This document shows positions 1-6,865 of a stretch of 13,817 bases of DNA, one piece after another (the first letter of the stretch is position 1; every line of letters begins with the position of its first letter). Location: positions 1 through 13,817 of the forward strand of contig JAKEHF010000229.1 in NCBI GenBank assembly GCA_022615295.1, written 5' to 3'. The position numbers and the translations under genes were made by a program. A model generated the notes under the pieces. It was not told the origin of the DNA. It saw only the letters and a list, made by a program, of their open reading frames with translations, and searched no databases. Source of the DNA: Actinomycetota bacterium (GTDB lineage: Bacteria > Actinomycetota > Acidimicrobiia > Spongiisociales > ZC4RG35).

Positions 1-599
1 CCGAAGACACCGTCCTCTACCAAGTAGTCCAAGAGCACCTCGAAACCTTCCTGGCCCAAGTCGAAGCCGATTCCATCGCAACGCTTGTGGCCGAGACCGC
101 GGCTGTAGGGGAGACTGGGCTCGACTTCTACCGGCTGCTGTCACCCCGGGAGACCCAGATCGAGGTGTTCCGGGCTCACATCGCACTCGCCAAAGCCCAC
201 GACAAACCAGTAGTGGTCCATTGCCGGGACGCATTTGCCGAGGTCTACGAGGTCCTCGCCGAGACCGGAGCCGGGCCCAGGGCGGTCCTCCACAGTTGGA
301 CCGGGGGGAGGAGGTGGACACGGAGATTCCTCGACCTGGGGGTCATGTTCTCTTACTCGGGGACGCTCGCCTTCGAGACCGGTGAGACGATCCGGCTCGG
401 CGCCGCTCTGGTCCCACCCGATCGGGCTCTCGTCGAGACCGACACCCCTTTTCTGGCGCCCCCACCCCATCGTGGGGAACCGAACGAGCCCGCCAGGGTG
501 TCGCTGGTGGGTGAGGCTCTTGCCCACGTCTGGGGGACCCCCGTCGAGGAGGTCGCCGCCATCACGTCGAGGAATGCCGAGCGGGTCTTCCGGTCGTGA
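1..599 (+). CDS. tatD: TatD family metal-dependent DNase, 5' end outside window
   Basis: The frame is open from the window edge (first whole codon at base 3) to TGA 597-599, giving 199 codons; the start lies upstream. TatD proteins are cytoplasmic TIM-barrel metal-dependent deoxyribonucleases with 3'-5' exonuclease activity. Motifs appear in family order: VGETGLDFYR (family form IGE.GLDYY), VVVHCRDA with the metal-binding His at 219-221, HSWTGG in place of the usual HCFSG, ETDTPFLAPPPHRG and NEPARV, then a C-terminal ITSRNAERVF helix. About 60 N-terminal residues, including the first HxH metal motif, are probably missing. The stop overlaps the rsmA start by 4 nt (GTGA). In Mycobacterium tuberculosis rpfB lies between tatD and ksgA; here nothing does. 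Family assignment is firm; the exact paralogue is less so. Confidence 0.93.
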   Translation, partial: EDTVLYQVVQEHLETFLAQVEADSIATLVAETAAVGETGLDFYRLLSPRETQIEVFRAHIALAKAHDKPVVVHCRDAFAEVYEVLAETGAGPRAVLHSWTGGRRWTRRFLDLGVMFSYSGTLAFETGETIRLGAALVPPDRALVETDTPFLAPPPHRGEPNEPARVSLVGEALAHVWGTPVEEVAAITSRNAERVFRS

Positions 600-1390
600 G
601 CCCGCAAACCCGGTCCGAGATCAAGGCCCTGCTCGACCATTATCGGGTCAGCCCCAAACGCCGCCTCGGCCAGCATTTCCTCGCCGACCCGAATGTCACC
701 CGACGCATAGCCGCCGAGGCCGGGGTCGGGCCCGGTGATCGAGTGGTGGAGGTCGGTGCCGGCACCGGGACGCTGACACTCGCCCTCATCGAGACCGGGG
801 CCACCGTAGTCTCCTACGAGACCGACCAACGGCTCCGACCCCTACTCGAGGAGGTGGTCGCGGGGCGAGCCGAGTTCCGCTTCGAGGACGTCACCAAGGT
901 CGATCTCTCCGAAGCCTTCAGTACCCCGCCCTGGGTGATGGTTGCCAACCTCCCCTACAACGTGGGGACGCCCCTGGTCATGGACGTGCTTCGTGAGGTA
1001 CCTGCGATAGTCAGACTCGTCGTGATGGTGCAACGTGAGGTGGCCGACCGTTTCGTCGCCCATCCCGGCGACCCGGATTATGGGGTGCCTTCGATAGTCG
1101 CCGCCATCTACAGCCTGTCCCGGCTGGTGATGAGGGTGCCGCGACAGGTGTTCTACCCGATGCCCAACGTGGAGTCGGCGGTGGTCGTCATCGACAGGGT
1201 GCCCACCCCCCCGTGGGCGGACCGGGCCGTCGACCTGGCACGCGCCGGGTTCGCCCAACGTCGCAAGATGCTCCGGTCGTCGCTTGCCGGGGTCATGGAC
1301 GCGGAGCAACTGACCCGCGCCGGGGTCGACCCCACCGCCCGGGCGGAGAATCTGGATGCGGCCGACTATCTGAGACTCGCCGAACTATGA
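596..1390 (+). CDS. rsmA: 16S rRNA (adenine1518-N6/adenine1519-N6)-dimethyltransferase RsmA (KsgA)
   Basis: This 264-aa protein has the usual length of KsgA, the SAM-dependent enzyme that dimethylates two adjacent adenines in the 3'-terminal helix 45 of 16S rRNA during 30S maturation. Seen: LGQHFL at residues 24-29 (family LGQNFL), the SAM-binding glycine motif GAGTG at 54-58, an acidic ribose-binding strand end (SYETDQ), the catalytic NLPYN at 118-122 followed by VGTP, then VQREVADR and the FYPMPNVESAVV segment typical of the family. GTG 596 was chosen because it overlaps the tatD stop by 4 nt and places LGQHFL at the usual distance. Its TGA (1388-1390) overlaps the ATG of ispE by 3 nt, so tatD-rsmA-ispE are probably translationally coupled. 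No anomaly was seen. Confidence 0.97.
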   Translation: MSPQTRSEIKALLDHYRVSPKRRLGQHFLADPNVTRRIAAEAGVGPGDRVVEVGAGTGTLTLALIETGATVVSYETDQRLRPLLEEVVAGRAEFRFEDVTKVDLSEAFSTPPWVMVANLPYNVGTPLVMDVLREVPAIVRLVVMVQREVADRFVAHPGDPDYGVPSIVAAIYSLSRLVMRVPRQVFYPMPNVESAVVVIDRVPTPPWADRAVDLARAGFAQRRKMLRSSLAGVMDAEQLTRAGVDPTARAENLDAADYLRLAEL

Positions 1391-2250
1391 CCAGAGCGGA
1401 GGCACCCGGGAAGCTGAACCTCTCCCTCCTGGTCGAGCCACCGGCCGAGAGCGGTTATCACCCGCTCGACTCACTGACCCAGACCATCGAGTGGCTCGAC
1501 CTCCTCGAGATGAACCCCGTCGACGACGACGCCGACCACGTGACGGTCACCGACCCCGAGATCGACCCCGAGGACAATCTGGTGACCCGGGCCCTGAGCG
1601 AGCTCAGGTCGACCCACGACCTCGGTCCCCAGCTGGTGCGTCTCGAGAAGCATCTCCCGGTGGCGGCAGGGCTCGGCGGCGGGAGCTCGGACGCCGCAGC
1701 TGTCGTGGTGTGCGCGGGACGATCGATCGGTCTCGACCGGCTCGAGATGGCGGCGATGGCGGAGCGTCTCGGCGCCGACGTCCCCCTCTTTCTCACCGGT
1801 GGGACGCTGCGCATGAGGGGATTCGGGGAGGGCGTCGAGACGTTGCGTCGGCTCGAGGGTTTCAGTGTGGCCGTGGCGGTACCCGAGTTTGGTCTGCTCA
1901 CGGCCGAGGTATATCGCGAGTGGGACCGTCTCGAAGGCCCGATCGGAGAGGCCCTTCCCGAGCGTTCGGCGCCACCCCGACTCCGTGACCTCACACTCTT
2001 GCGCAACGACCTGGTGCCCGCAGCCGTCTCCCTAGAGCCTCGTCTCGGCGACTACATGGCCGACCTCCGCGCCATGTGGGGGGTCCCGGTGTCGATGACC
2101 GGTTCGGGGTCTGGTTGTTTCGGCTACTTCCCCACCATCGAGGAGGCGGGCGATGCCGCCGCCGCCGTCGCCGGGTTCTCCAAGGTCACCCGTGGTGTGG
2201 ACCTCCGGCCCCATGGGGTGATCATCCTCGCTGAGGAGGAGCGGGAGTGA
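1387..2250 (+). CDS. ispE: 4-diphosphocytidyl-2-C-methyl-D-erythritol kinase IspE
   Basis: This 287-aa GHMP-family kinase phosphorylates CDP-methylerythritol with ATP in the non-mevalonate (MEP) isoprenoid pathway. The N-terminal APGKLNLSL has the catalytic-type Lys at residue 9. The ATP-binding glycine loop GLGGGSSDAAA is at 95-105, GADVPLFLTGG supplies the catalytic Asp, and MTGSGSGCFG near the C-terminus is the third GHMP motif. The frame is open further upstream to a start near 1213, but ATG 1387 puts the Lys motif at residue 9 and gives the ATGA overlap with the rsmA stop. Pairing with rsmA is a common actinobacterial arrangement (Rv1010-Rv1011 in M. tuberculosis). It ends at TGA 2248-2250, before the tRNA-derived repeat region. 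Confidence 0.96.
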   Translation: MTRAEAPGKLNLSLLVEPPAESGYHPLDSLTQTIEWLDLLEMNPVDDDADHVTVTDPEIDPEDNLVTRALSELRSTHDLGPQLVRLEKHLPVAAGLGGGSSDAAAVVVCAGRSIGLDRLEMAAMAERLGADVPLFLTGGTLRMRGFGEGVETLRRLEGFSVAVAVPEFGLLTAEVYREWDRLEGPIGEALPERSAPPRLRDLTLLRNDLVPAAVSLEPRLGDYMADLRAMWGVPVSMTGSGSGCFGYFPTIEEAGDAAAAVAGFSKVTRGVDLRPHGVIILAEEERE

Positions 2251-2299
2251 CCTCGACGGCGGGGGGCACAGTGGTCACGGGGTCCTACCGGAGCGGTCT

Positions 2300-2314
2300 C
2301 AGACGAGGCGTCTG
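2300..2314. other. Short hairpin CAGACG-AGG-CGTCTG
   Basis: A perfect 6-bp stem with a 3-nt loop lies inside the first decayed tRNA-like copy. A second short stem, GTCCC-CGAT-GGGAC, follows at 2325-2338. No T-run follows either, so they are not classical terminators. They may simply be leftovers of the degenerate repeat or weak stops after ispE. Confidence 0.4.
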
Positions 2315-2378
2315 TAACCTGGGAGTCCCCGATGGGACGCGTTGGGGGGTGGTGTAACCGGTAGCACCGTGGTCACGG

Positions 2379-2398
2379 GGTCCTGCCGCGGCAGGACC
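2379..2398. terminator. 20-bp perfect palindrome, possible terminator or processing hairpin
   Basis: Bases 2379-2398 are a perfect palindrome: an 8-bp stem GGTCCTGC/GCAGGACC closed by CGCG. It lies in decayed copy 2, where the T-arm would be expected. It could stop transcription between ispE and the tRNA or direct RNA processing. No U-tract follows, so this role is weakly supported, although actinobacterial terminators often lack one. Confidence 0.4.
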
Positions 2399-2438
2399 TG
2401 AGCATGTCTGCGGCGTTAACGTGGGTGTCCCCGCGGAT

Positions 2439-2510
2439 TGGGGGGTGGTGTAACCGGTAGCACTGCAGGTTTTGGTCCTGCCGGAGCGGGTTCGAGCCCT
2501 GCCCCCCCAG
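2439..2510 (+). tRNA. tRNA-Gln (anticodon TTG)
   Basis: The 72-nt cloverleaf folds fully by hand. The acceptor stem is TGGGGGG/CCCCCCA (2439-2445 with 2503-2509). The D-stem is GTGT/GCAC with loop AACCGGTA, including the GG pair. The anticodon stem is GCAGG/CCTGC with loop TTTTGGT, giving anticodon TTG at 2472-2474. The variable loop has 4 nt and the T-stem GCGGG/CCTGC carries loop TTCGAGC. The discriminator base G2510 is the one expected for glutamine. The 3' CCA is not encoded (CAA follows), so it must be added post-transcriptionally. A tRNA-Gln upstream of glmU is seen in other actinobacteria, as far as I know. Confidence 0.95.
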
Positions 2511-2529
2511 CAACCAGACAGGAGACCGC

Positions 2530-3912
2530 TTGTCAACACACGTCGTGGTCCTCGCCGCAGGCGAGGGCAAACGAATGAAGTCCGATCTGCCCAAGGTAGC
2601 CCACCCGGCGGCGGGCCGTACCCTCGTGGAGTGGGTTCTCGACAGTCTGACCGGGCTCGACCCGGCGACGGTGACGGTGGTGGTCGGTCATGGCGCCGAG
2701 AGAGTCCGTGAGCGGCTCCCCACAGGTGTAGCGACCGCCGCGCAGGCGGAGCAGCGGGGCACCGGACACGCCACCGCCATCGGGTTGGAGGCGATCGAGG
2801 GGCTGTCCGCAGACGATGTTGTCGTGGTGCTCTATGGGGACACACCGCTGCTCACCCCGGCGCTGGTCTCATCCCTGGCCGGGCTCGGCCCCGAGGAGAC
2901 GGGAAGGATCGTGGTGACCACCATGGACGACCCCACGGGGTATGGCCGGGTGCTGCGGGACGACGAGGGGGCCGTCGTCGGGGTCGTCGAGGAGAAGGAC
3001 TGCACCCCGGAGCAGCGTCTCATCAAGGAGGTCAATGCCGGTATCTATGCCATCCGGGCCCAACCGCTCGAGGAGGCGTTGTCCCTGGTCAGCGATGACA
3101 ATCACCAGGGCGAGTTCTACTTGACCGATGTGGTCGGCATACTTGCCTCTCGTGGTGACAGACTGATGGCTGTGAGCGCCTCTTCTGAGGAAGTAGCCGG
3201 CATCAACTCCCAGGATCAGCTCGCCGAGGTCCGCACGGAGTTGCAGCGGCGCGTCAACCACAGGTTGATGGAGTCGGGGGTCTGGATGCTCGATCCGCAG
3301 CGGACCTATATCGACGACACCGTCGTCGTCGAGCCGGGCGCCCGAATCTATCCCGGGGTCCACCTGGAAGGCGCCACCACGGTCGGCGCCGGGGCCCAGG
3401 TCGGACCGGACGTCTTCGCTAGGGACTCGACGATCGGTGCCGGGGCCACCGTCTGGTATGCAGTTCTCAGGTCGGCCATCGTCGGCGAGGACTGTGAGGT
3501 CGGCCCCTACGCATCGCTCCGGCCGGGCACGGTCCTCGCCAAGGGCGCCAAGGCGGGCACCTTCGTGGAGACGAAGAACGCCACCCTGGGGGAGGGAGCC
3601 AAGGCGCCTCATCTCTCCTACCTGGGAGATGCCACCATCGGGGCACGGACCAACATCGGGGCTGGGACCATCACCTGCAACTACGACGGTTTCGAGAAGC
3701 ACCACACCGAGATCGGCGAGGACGTCTTTATCGGCTCCGACACCATGCTGGTGGCCCCCGTGAAGATCGGTGACGGGGCGGTGACGGGCGCCGGATCGGT
3801 GATCACACGTGACGTCGCCGAGGGAAGCCTGGCCGTGGAGCGGAACGAGCAGCTGGAGATCCCCGGCTACGCTGAGCGGCGCAGAGGGCAAAGGTCGGAC
3901 GCGGAGGACTAG
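2530..3912 (+). CDS. glmU: Bifunctional UDP-GlcNAc pyrophosphorylase / GlcN-1-P acetyltransferase GlmU
   Basis: This 460-aa cytoplasmic enzyme acetylates glucosamine-1-phosphate and then uridylylates it to UDP-GlcNAc, the precursor of peptidoglycan. The N-terminal pyrophosphorylase domain (about 1-230) shows LAAGEGKRMKSDLPKV at 8-23, QRGTGHA, YGDTPLL with metal-binding Asp104, GYGRVLRD, NAGIYAI and EFYLTDV. The C-terminal left-handed beta-helix (about 250-450) shows hexapeptide repeats, with Arg331, His361 in PHLSYLGD and Asn384 in CNYDG at the acetyltransferase positions. Lys14 replaces the usual Thr in the GTRM loop. TTG 2530 is chosen because GGAG (2521-2524) sits 5 nt upstream and LAAG then starts at residue 8; there is no ATG before the motif. 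The stop overlaps the prs start by one base. Confidence 0.96.
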   Translation: MSTHVVVLAAGEGKRMKSDLPKVAHPAAGRTLVEWVLDSLTGLDPATVTVVVGHGAERVRERLPTGVATAAQAEQRGTGHATAIGLEAIEGLSADDVVVVLYGDTPLLTPALVSSLAGLGPEETGRIVVTTMDDPTGYGRVLRDDEGAVVGVVEEKDCTPEQRLIKEVNAGIYAIRAQPLEEALSLVSDDNHQGEFYLTDVVGILASRGDRLMAVSASSEEVAGINSQDQLAEVRTELQRRVNHRLMESGVWMLDPQRTYIDDTVVVEPGARIYPGVHLEGATTVGAGAQVGPDVFARDSTIGAGATVWYAVLRSAIVGEDCEVGPYASLRPGTVLAKGAKAGTFVETKNATLGEGAKAPHLSYLGDATIGARTNIGAGTITCNYDGFEKHHTEIGEDVFIGSDTMLVAPVKIGDGAVTGAGSVITRDVAEGSLAVERNEQLEIPGYAERRRGQRSDAED

Positions 3913-4883
3913 TGGAAATCGTCTCCCGCAAACGGATGATGGTCTTCTCCGGCGGGGCCAACGAGCCCTTGGCACAGGAGGTGACCGACGAGCTCGGCAC
4001 CAAGTTGGGCCGTATCGAGAGGTCGAAGTTCGCCAACGGCGAGATCTATGTGCGTCCGGTCGACAGTGTCCGCGGCGCCGACTGCTTCGTGATCCAGAGC
4101 CACAGCCACCCGATCAATGACCACATCATGGAGCAGTTGATAACCATCGATGCCCTGAAGAGGGCCTCGGCGCGACGAATCACGGCCGTGGTCCCCTTTT
4201 TCGGCTATTCCCGTCAGGACAAGAAGGTCCTGCCCAGAGAGCCGATCACGGCGCGTCTTGTGGCCGATCTGTTCATGCAGGCAGGGGCCGACCGCTTGGT
4301 GTCGGTCGACCTTCACACCGGGCAGCTCCAGGGCTTCATCGACAAATCCTGGGACCATCTCACCGCCCTGCCCATCATCACCGACTACTTGCAGCAGAGT
4401 CTCAGTGGTGATGTGACGGTGCTGTCCCCGGACTCCGGGGGTGTCAAACGCGCCGAGCGCTATGCACGGAGACTCGACGCCAGCGTCGCCTTCATCTACA
4501 AACGGCGCGATCCGCTGAGCCACAACGAGGCCTCCGCCCTCTCCATGTCCGGCGAGGTCAGGGACCGTCATGTGGTCATCGTGGACGACATGATCGACAC
4601 CGCGAGCACGGTGTGCAGCGCCGCCGAGCTGGTCAAGGGGGCGGGGGCGTTGAGCGTGAGGATCGCCGCCACTCACGGCATCTTCTCCGACCCAGCGGTC
4701 GACCGGATCAAGAACGCCCCCATCGAGGAGGTGATCGTCACCAACACCCTCCCCGTCGACCCCGATATCCAGGCGCTGGACATGGTCAGAGTGCTCTCCA
4801 TCTCTCCGATCCTCGCCGAGACCCTCCAGGCGATATTCATGGACTCGTCGGTGTCCGAGATCTTCCTGGGCGACAACGCCTGA
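3912..4883 (+). CDS. prs: Ribose-phosphate pyrophosphokinase (PRPP synthetase)
   Basis: This 323-aa class I PRPP synthetase transfers pyrophosphate from ATP to ribose-5-phosphate, making PRPP for purine, pyrimidine, histidine, tryptophan and NAD synthesis. Seen: FANGEIYVRP, PFFGYSRQDKK with the catalytic flexible loop SRQDKKVLPREPI at 100-112, VSVDLHTGQLQGFID, and the PRPP-binding loop VDDMIDTAST at 224-233, followed by ATHGIFSDPA. GTG 3912 shares its G with the glmU TAG stop and has GGAGG (3903-3907) 4 nt upstream. An ATG a few codons later is possible but lacks this ribosome site. The glmU-prs pairing is standard in actinobacteria and indicates coupled expression. Confidence 0.96.
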   Translation: MEIVSRKRMMVFSGGANEPLAQEVTDELGTKLGRIERSKFANGEIYVRPVDSVRGADCFVIQSHSHPINDHIMEQLITIDALKRASARRITAVVPFFGYSRQDKKVLPREPITARLVADLFMQAGADRLVSVDLHTGQLQGFIDKSWDHLTALPIITDYLQQSLSGDVTVLSPDSGGVKRAERYARRLDASVAFIYKRRDPLSHNEASALSMSGEVRDRHVVIVDDMIDTASTVCSAAELVKGAGALSVRIAATHGIFSDPAVDRIKNAPIEEVIVTNTLPVDPDIQALDMVRVLSISPILAETLQAIFMDSSVSEIFLGDNA

Positions 4884-4890
4884 GCCATCG

Positions 4891-6234
4891 GTGACGGCAA
4901 GACATCGCAGCAACCCCACGCCCGACCAGGCGCGTCTCCGCATGGTCGTGCTCCTCATGCTGGTGGTCCTCGTCGTAGGCATCGTCTTCTTCCGCAATGG
5001 CGGGTCCGAGGGCCCCGACGACACGGTCTCCGCCGGCTCGACCACGACCACTTCGCCGGCCTCGACCCTCACCACCGGCGGCTCGGTCACCACCACGGAC
5101 CCGGGCGCCGGGCTCGCCCCGCTGCAGGGGGTGGAGCTAGAGCTGGTCTACGACGGTTTCCGCCAGCCCATCGCACTCACTGCCCCGGCGGGGGACGACC
5201 GTCTGTTCGTGGCGCAACGGGTCGGCGTGATCCGCATCCTCGACGAGAGCCGGCAGCTCCTCGACCCCGCCTTCCTCGACCTCACCGACCGTGTCCTCGC
5301 CGGAGGGATCGAGCAGGGTCTCCTCGGGCTGGCCTTCCATCCCGATTACGCCGACAATCGGCGCTTCTTCGTCTACTACACCGACAAGGAAGGCAACCGG
5401 CAGCTTTCGGAGTTCACGGCCACCGCAACAGACCCCAGCCGCGCCGATCCTGCGTCGGAGAGGGTGCTCTTCGAGTTCGAGCAGCCCCCGGACGCCACCG
5501 ACATCAGGCACTATGCAGGGAACCTGGCGTTCGACGAGGACGGTCTCTTGTGGATCTCCTCAGGTGACGGCGCCGACTCGAGGGCCCAGGCGCAGGACCC
5601 GAACACTCCGTACGGGAAGATCCTGCGCATCGACGTCGACGGCGGGGATCCCTATGGCATCCCCGCGGACAACCCCTTCGTCGCCGGGGGCGGGATGCCC
5701 GAAGTGTGGGCTTACGGCCTTCGCAACCCCTGGCGGTTCTCGATCGATCCCGTGGACAGGATGGTTTATATCGGGGACGTCGGTCACGGTGACCAGGAGG
5801 AGATCGACGTGGTCTCCGTGGACACCGGCGGCGGGTCCAACTTCGGCTGGTCGAACATGGAGGGCACCCGCTGTTTCCATGAGCCGGAATGCGACCCCGC
5901 CGATTACACAGCGCCGGTGATCACCTATCTCCACGCGAGCGAGGAAGAGAATGCGGTCACCGGCATCTCCGTGACGGGCGGTTTCGTCTACCGGGGCTCG
6001 GAGATCCCCGAGCTCGCCGGCACCTACTTCTACTCCGACTGGCTGGGTCTCCCCCCGGACGGAACCTGGATCAGGTCATTCCGGTTCGTCGACGGCCAGG
6101 CCACCGAGCAGCGTGACTGGACCGAGGACCTGGGCCCGATCGGCCAGGTCAACAGTTTTGGTCTCGACGGCCATGGTGAGCTGTATGTCCTCACCCACGG
6201 CGGCCAGGTGTACAAGTTCACTGCAGTCCGTTAG
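4891..6234 (+). CDS. Membrane-anchored glucose/sorbosone-type sugar dehydrogenase (PQQ-type beta-propeller)
   Basis: This 447-aa protein has an N-terminal membrane anchor (17 hydrophobic residues at 18-34), a Thr/Ser/Gly-rich linker (about 37-76) and an extracytoplasmic six-blade propeller of the GSDH/YliI (Asd) family. Family motifs seen are GLLGLAFHPDYADNRRFFVYY with His150, GNLAFDEDGLLWISSGDG, GKILRIDVDGGDPYGIPADN, EVWAYGLRNPWRF with Arg278-Asn279, YIGDVGHGDQEEIDVV and FGWSNMEG. Homologues oxidise aldose sugars with PQQ and calcium; the substrate here is unknown and no PQQ biosynthesis genes are in view. A Cys pair (CFHEPEC) could form a disulfide. GTG 4891 lies 7 nt after the prs stop with only a weak ribosome site; ATG at residue 18 would remove the basic region before the anchor. 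Co-transcription with prs is likely. The last four bases are shared with the stop of the opposing LysM gene. Confidence 0.88.
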   Translation: MTARHRSNPTPDQARLRMVVLLMLVVLVVGIVFFRNGGSEGPDDTVSAGSTTTTSPASTLTTGGSVTTTDPGAGLAPLQGVELELVYDGFRQPIALTAPAGDDRLFVAQRVGVIRILDESRQLLDPAFLDLTDRVLAGGIEQGLLGLAFHPDYADNRRFFVYYTDKEGNRQLSEFTATATDPSRADPASERVLFEFEQPPDATDIRHYAGNLAFDEDGLLWISSGDGADSRAQAQDPNTPYGKILRIDVDGGDPYGIPADNPFVAGGGMPEVWAYGLRNPWRFSIDPVDRMVYIGDVGHGDQEEIDVVSVDTGGGSNFGWSNMEGTRCFHEPECDPADYTAPVITYLHASEEENAVTGISVTGGFVYRGSEIPELAGTYFYSDWLGLPPDGTWIRSFRFVDGQATEQRDWTEDLGPIGQVNSFGLDGHGELYVLTHGGQVYKFTAVR

Positions 6235-6563
6235 CCGGCGGGAGGAAGGGCGATCACCTCACCCGGATAGATGAGGTCGGGGTCCCCCGAGCGTAACCCG
6301 GCCCGGTTCTCCTCAATGACCGTGCGCCAGTAGGGGCTTATCTCCGAGTTGGACGCCTCGCGGCCAAGAACCACCTGGAGACGGCCGGCCGAGATCTTCC
6401 AGAGATGGTCCCCCGGCTCGACCACCACCTCGGTGACGGTGGGGGCCACGTAGGGCGTCAGCGGGATGCGGACGTGATCTGAGGTCTCACCCGCGCGGGC
6501 GGTTCCGGCGAAGAGCAGGGTGACCACGCCGAGACACATGATGGCCACCCTCAAGGCGTCCAT
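6231..6563 (-). CDS. Secreted single-LysM-domain protein
   Basis: From ATG 6563 the product has 110 aa. A signal peptide (residues 1-24, cleavage likely after ARA) leads to a short linker and one LysM module (about 46-106): VVVEPGDHLWKIS at the start and DPDLIYPGEVIALP at the end, both classic LysM signatures for binding GlcNAc-containing glycans such as peptidoglycan. There is no catalytic domain, so it may be a wall-binding or adaptor protein. ATG 6563 is preferred because TACGTT ends 6 nt upstream, fitting a leaderless transcript. GTG 6590 in the same frame would add nine residues including two arginines, and it also lacks a ribosome site. The TAA stop overlaps the convergent dehydrogenase stop (TTAG, 6231-6234). 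Confidence 0.85.
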   Translation of the reverse strand: MDALRVAIMCLGVVTLLFAGTARAGETSDHVRIPLTPYVAPTVTEVVVEPGDHLWKISAGRLQVVLGREASNSEISPYWRTVIEENRAGLRSGDPDLIYPGEVIALPPAG

Positions 6564-6569
6564 GCGTCG

Positions 6570-6575
6570 AACGTA
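6570..6575 (-). promoter_or_regulatory. Candidate -10 box (TACGTT) of the LysM gene, leaderless
   Basis: On the minus strand TACGTT fits TAnnnT and ends 6 nt before ATG 6563. With transcription starting at or beside the A of the start codon, the mRNA would have no leader, consistent with the absence of a Shine-Dalgarno sequence. No clear -35 box was found. Confidence 0.5.
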
Positions 6576-6604
6576 ACTCGGCCTGAACACCGGGGGAAGG
6601 GGGT

Positions 6605-6610
6605 TACGAT
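6605..6610 (+). promoter_or_regulatory. Candidate -10 box (TACGAT) of the DUF3107 gene
   Basis: TACGAT matches the TAnnnT pattern 24 nt before ATG 6635, leaving a short leader that contains GGAG (6626-6629). CTGAAC (6583-6588) is a weak -35 candidate at 16 nt spacing. The 71-bp gap with the LysM gene must serve both divergent genes. Confidence 0.4.
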
Positions 6611-6634
6611 GCGGGGCGTGGAGCTGGAGAACCC

Positions 6635-6865
6635 ATGAGGGCCAGGATCGGCGTGGCCGAGACCGACAAGCTGATCGAACTGGAGACTTCCGACGTCAAG
6701 ACGTTGAAGAAGGAGGTGGAACGGGCCGTCACGGAGGGGGGTGTGGCCTGGTTCACCGACACCCGGGGTCGCAGTGTGGGGATCCCTGCGCGCAACATCG
6801 CTTTCGTCGAGATCGACGACAACGAGACGGTGAAGACCGGGGTGGGGTTCGCTCCGATGGCCTAG
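6635..6865 (+). CDS. DUF3107 family protein
   Basis: This 76-aa protein resembles the small actinobacterial DUF3107 family (M. tuberculosis Rv3208A/TB9.4): an N-terminal RIGVAETDKLIEL strand, an acidic/basic helix, then a TDTRGRSVGIPARNIAFVEI segment, matching the family pattern of DERGR..IP...IAYVEIG. The function of the family is not established. It has no signal peptide or membrane segment, so it is probably cytoplasmic. The start ATG 6635 is supported by GGAG five nt upstream. The stop TAG 6863-6865 shares bases with the stop of the convergent whiB gene (CTAG). The family's restriction to actinobacteria supports the lineage call. Confidence 0.85.
   Translation: MRARIGVAETDKLIELETSDVKTLKKEVERAVTEGGVAWFTDTRGRSVGIPARNIAFVEIDDNETVKTGVGFAPMA

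Larger units (their letters stand above)
2261..2438 (+). repeat. Two decayed tandem copies of the tRNA-Gln unit
   Basis: Upstream of the intact tRNA-Gln are two partial copies of it. Bases 2342-2367 match 2438-2463 exactly over 26 nt, covering the acceptor 5' strand and whole D-arm, at a period of 96. Bases 2271-2286 (GTGGTCACGGGGTCCT) recur exactly at 2369-2384, a period of 98. Bases 2282-2297 match the tRNA 3' half (from 2474) at 15 of 16 positions. Copy 1 keeps the G-run and GCAC but appears to have lost the D-arm between them. Copy 2 keeps the D-arm but has lost the anticodon 5' strand and T-loop. A linker (TAAC.TGGG.GTCCCC) precedes copy 2 at 2315-2330 and the real tRNA at 2417-2432. Neither copy folds as a tRNA. 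Tandem duplication followed by decay is my inference. Confidence 0.78.

Noticed and set aside
1213..1386. Upstream extension of the ispE frame
   Set aside because: It overlaps rsmA in another frame; ATG 1387 gives the ATGA junction and the normal position of the catalytic Lys motif.
2261..2438. CRISPR-like or direct-repeat array
   Set aside because: There are only two to three units, without uniform spacers; the units align to the adjacent tRNA-Gln instead.
2343..2438. Second functional tRNA at the middle repeat unit
   Set aside because: The acceptor 5' strand and D-arm are intact, but no anticodon stem, T-loop or matching acceptor 3' strand follows.
2869..3975. Long open frame of 368 codons on the minus strand
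   Set aside because: It lies antisense to glmU, whose motifs are certain; long antisense frames are expected in GC-rich coding DNA, and the product shows no recognisable motif.
3909..5096. Long open frame of 395 codons on the minus strand
   Set aside because: It is antisense to prs and the start of the dehydrogenase gene, and its His/Asp/Gly-rich product is typical of a reverse-frame artefact.
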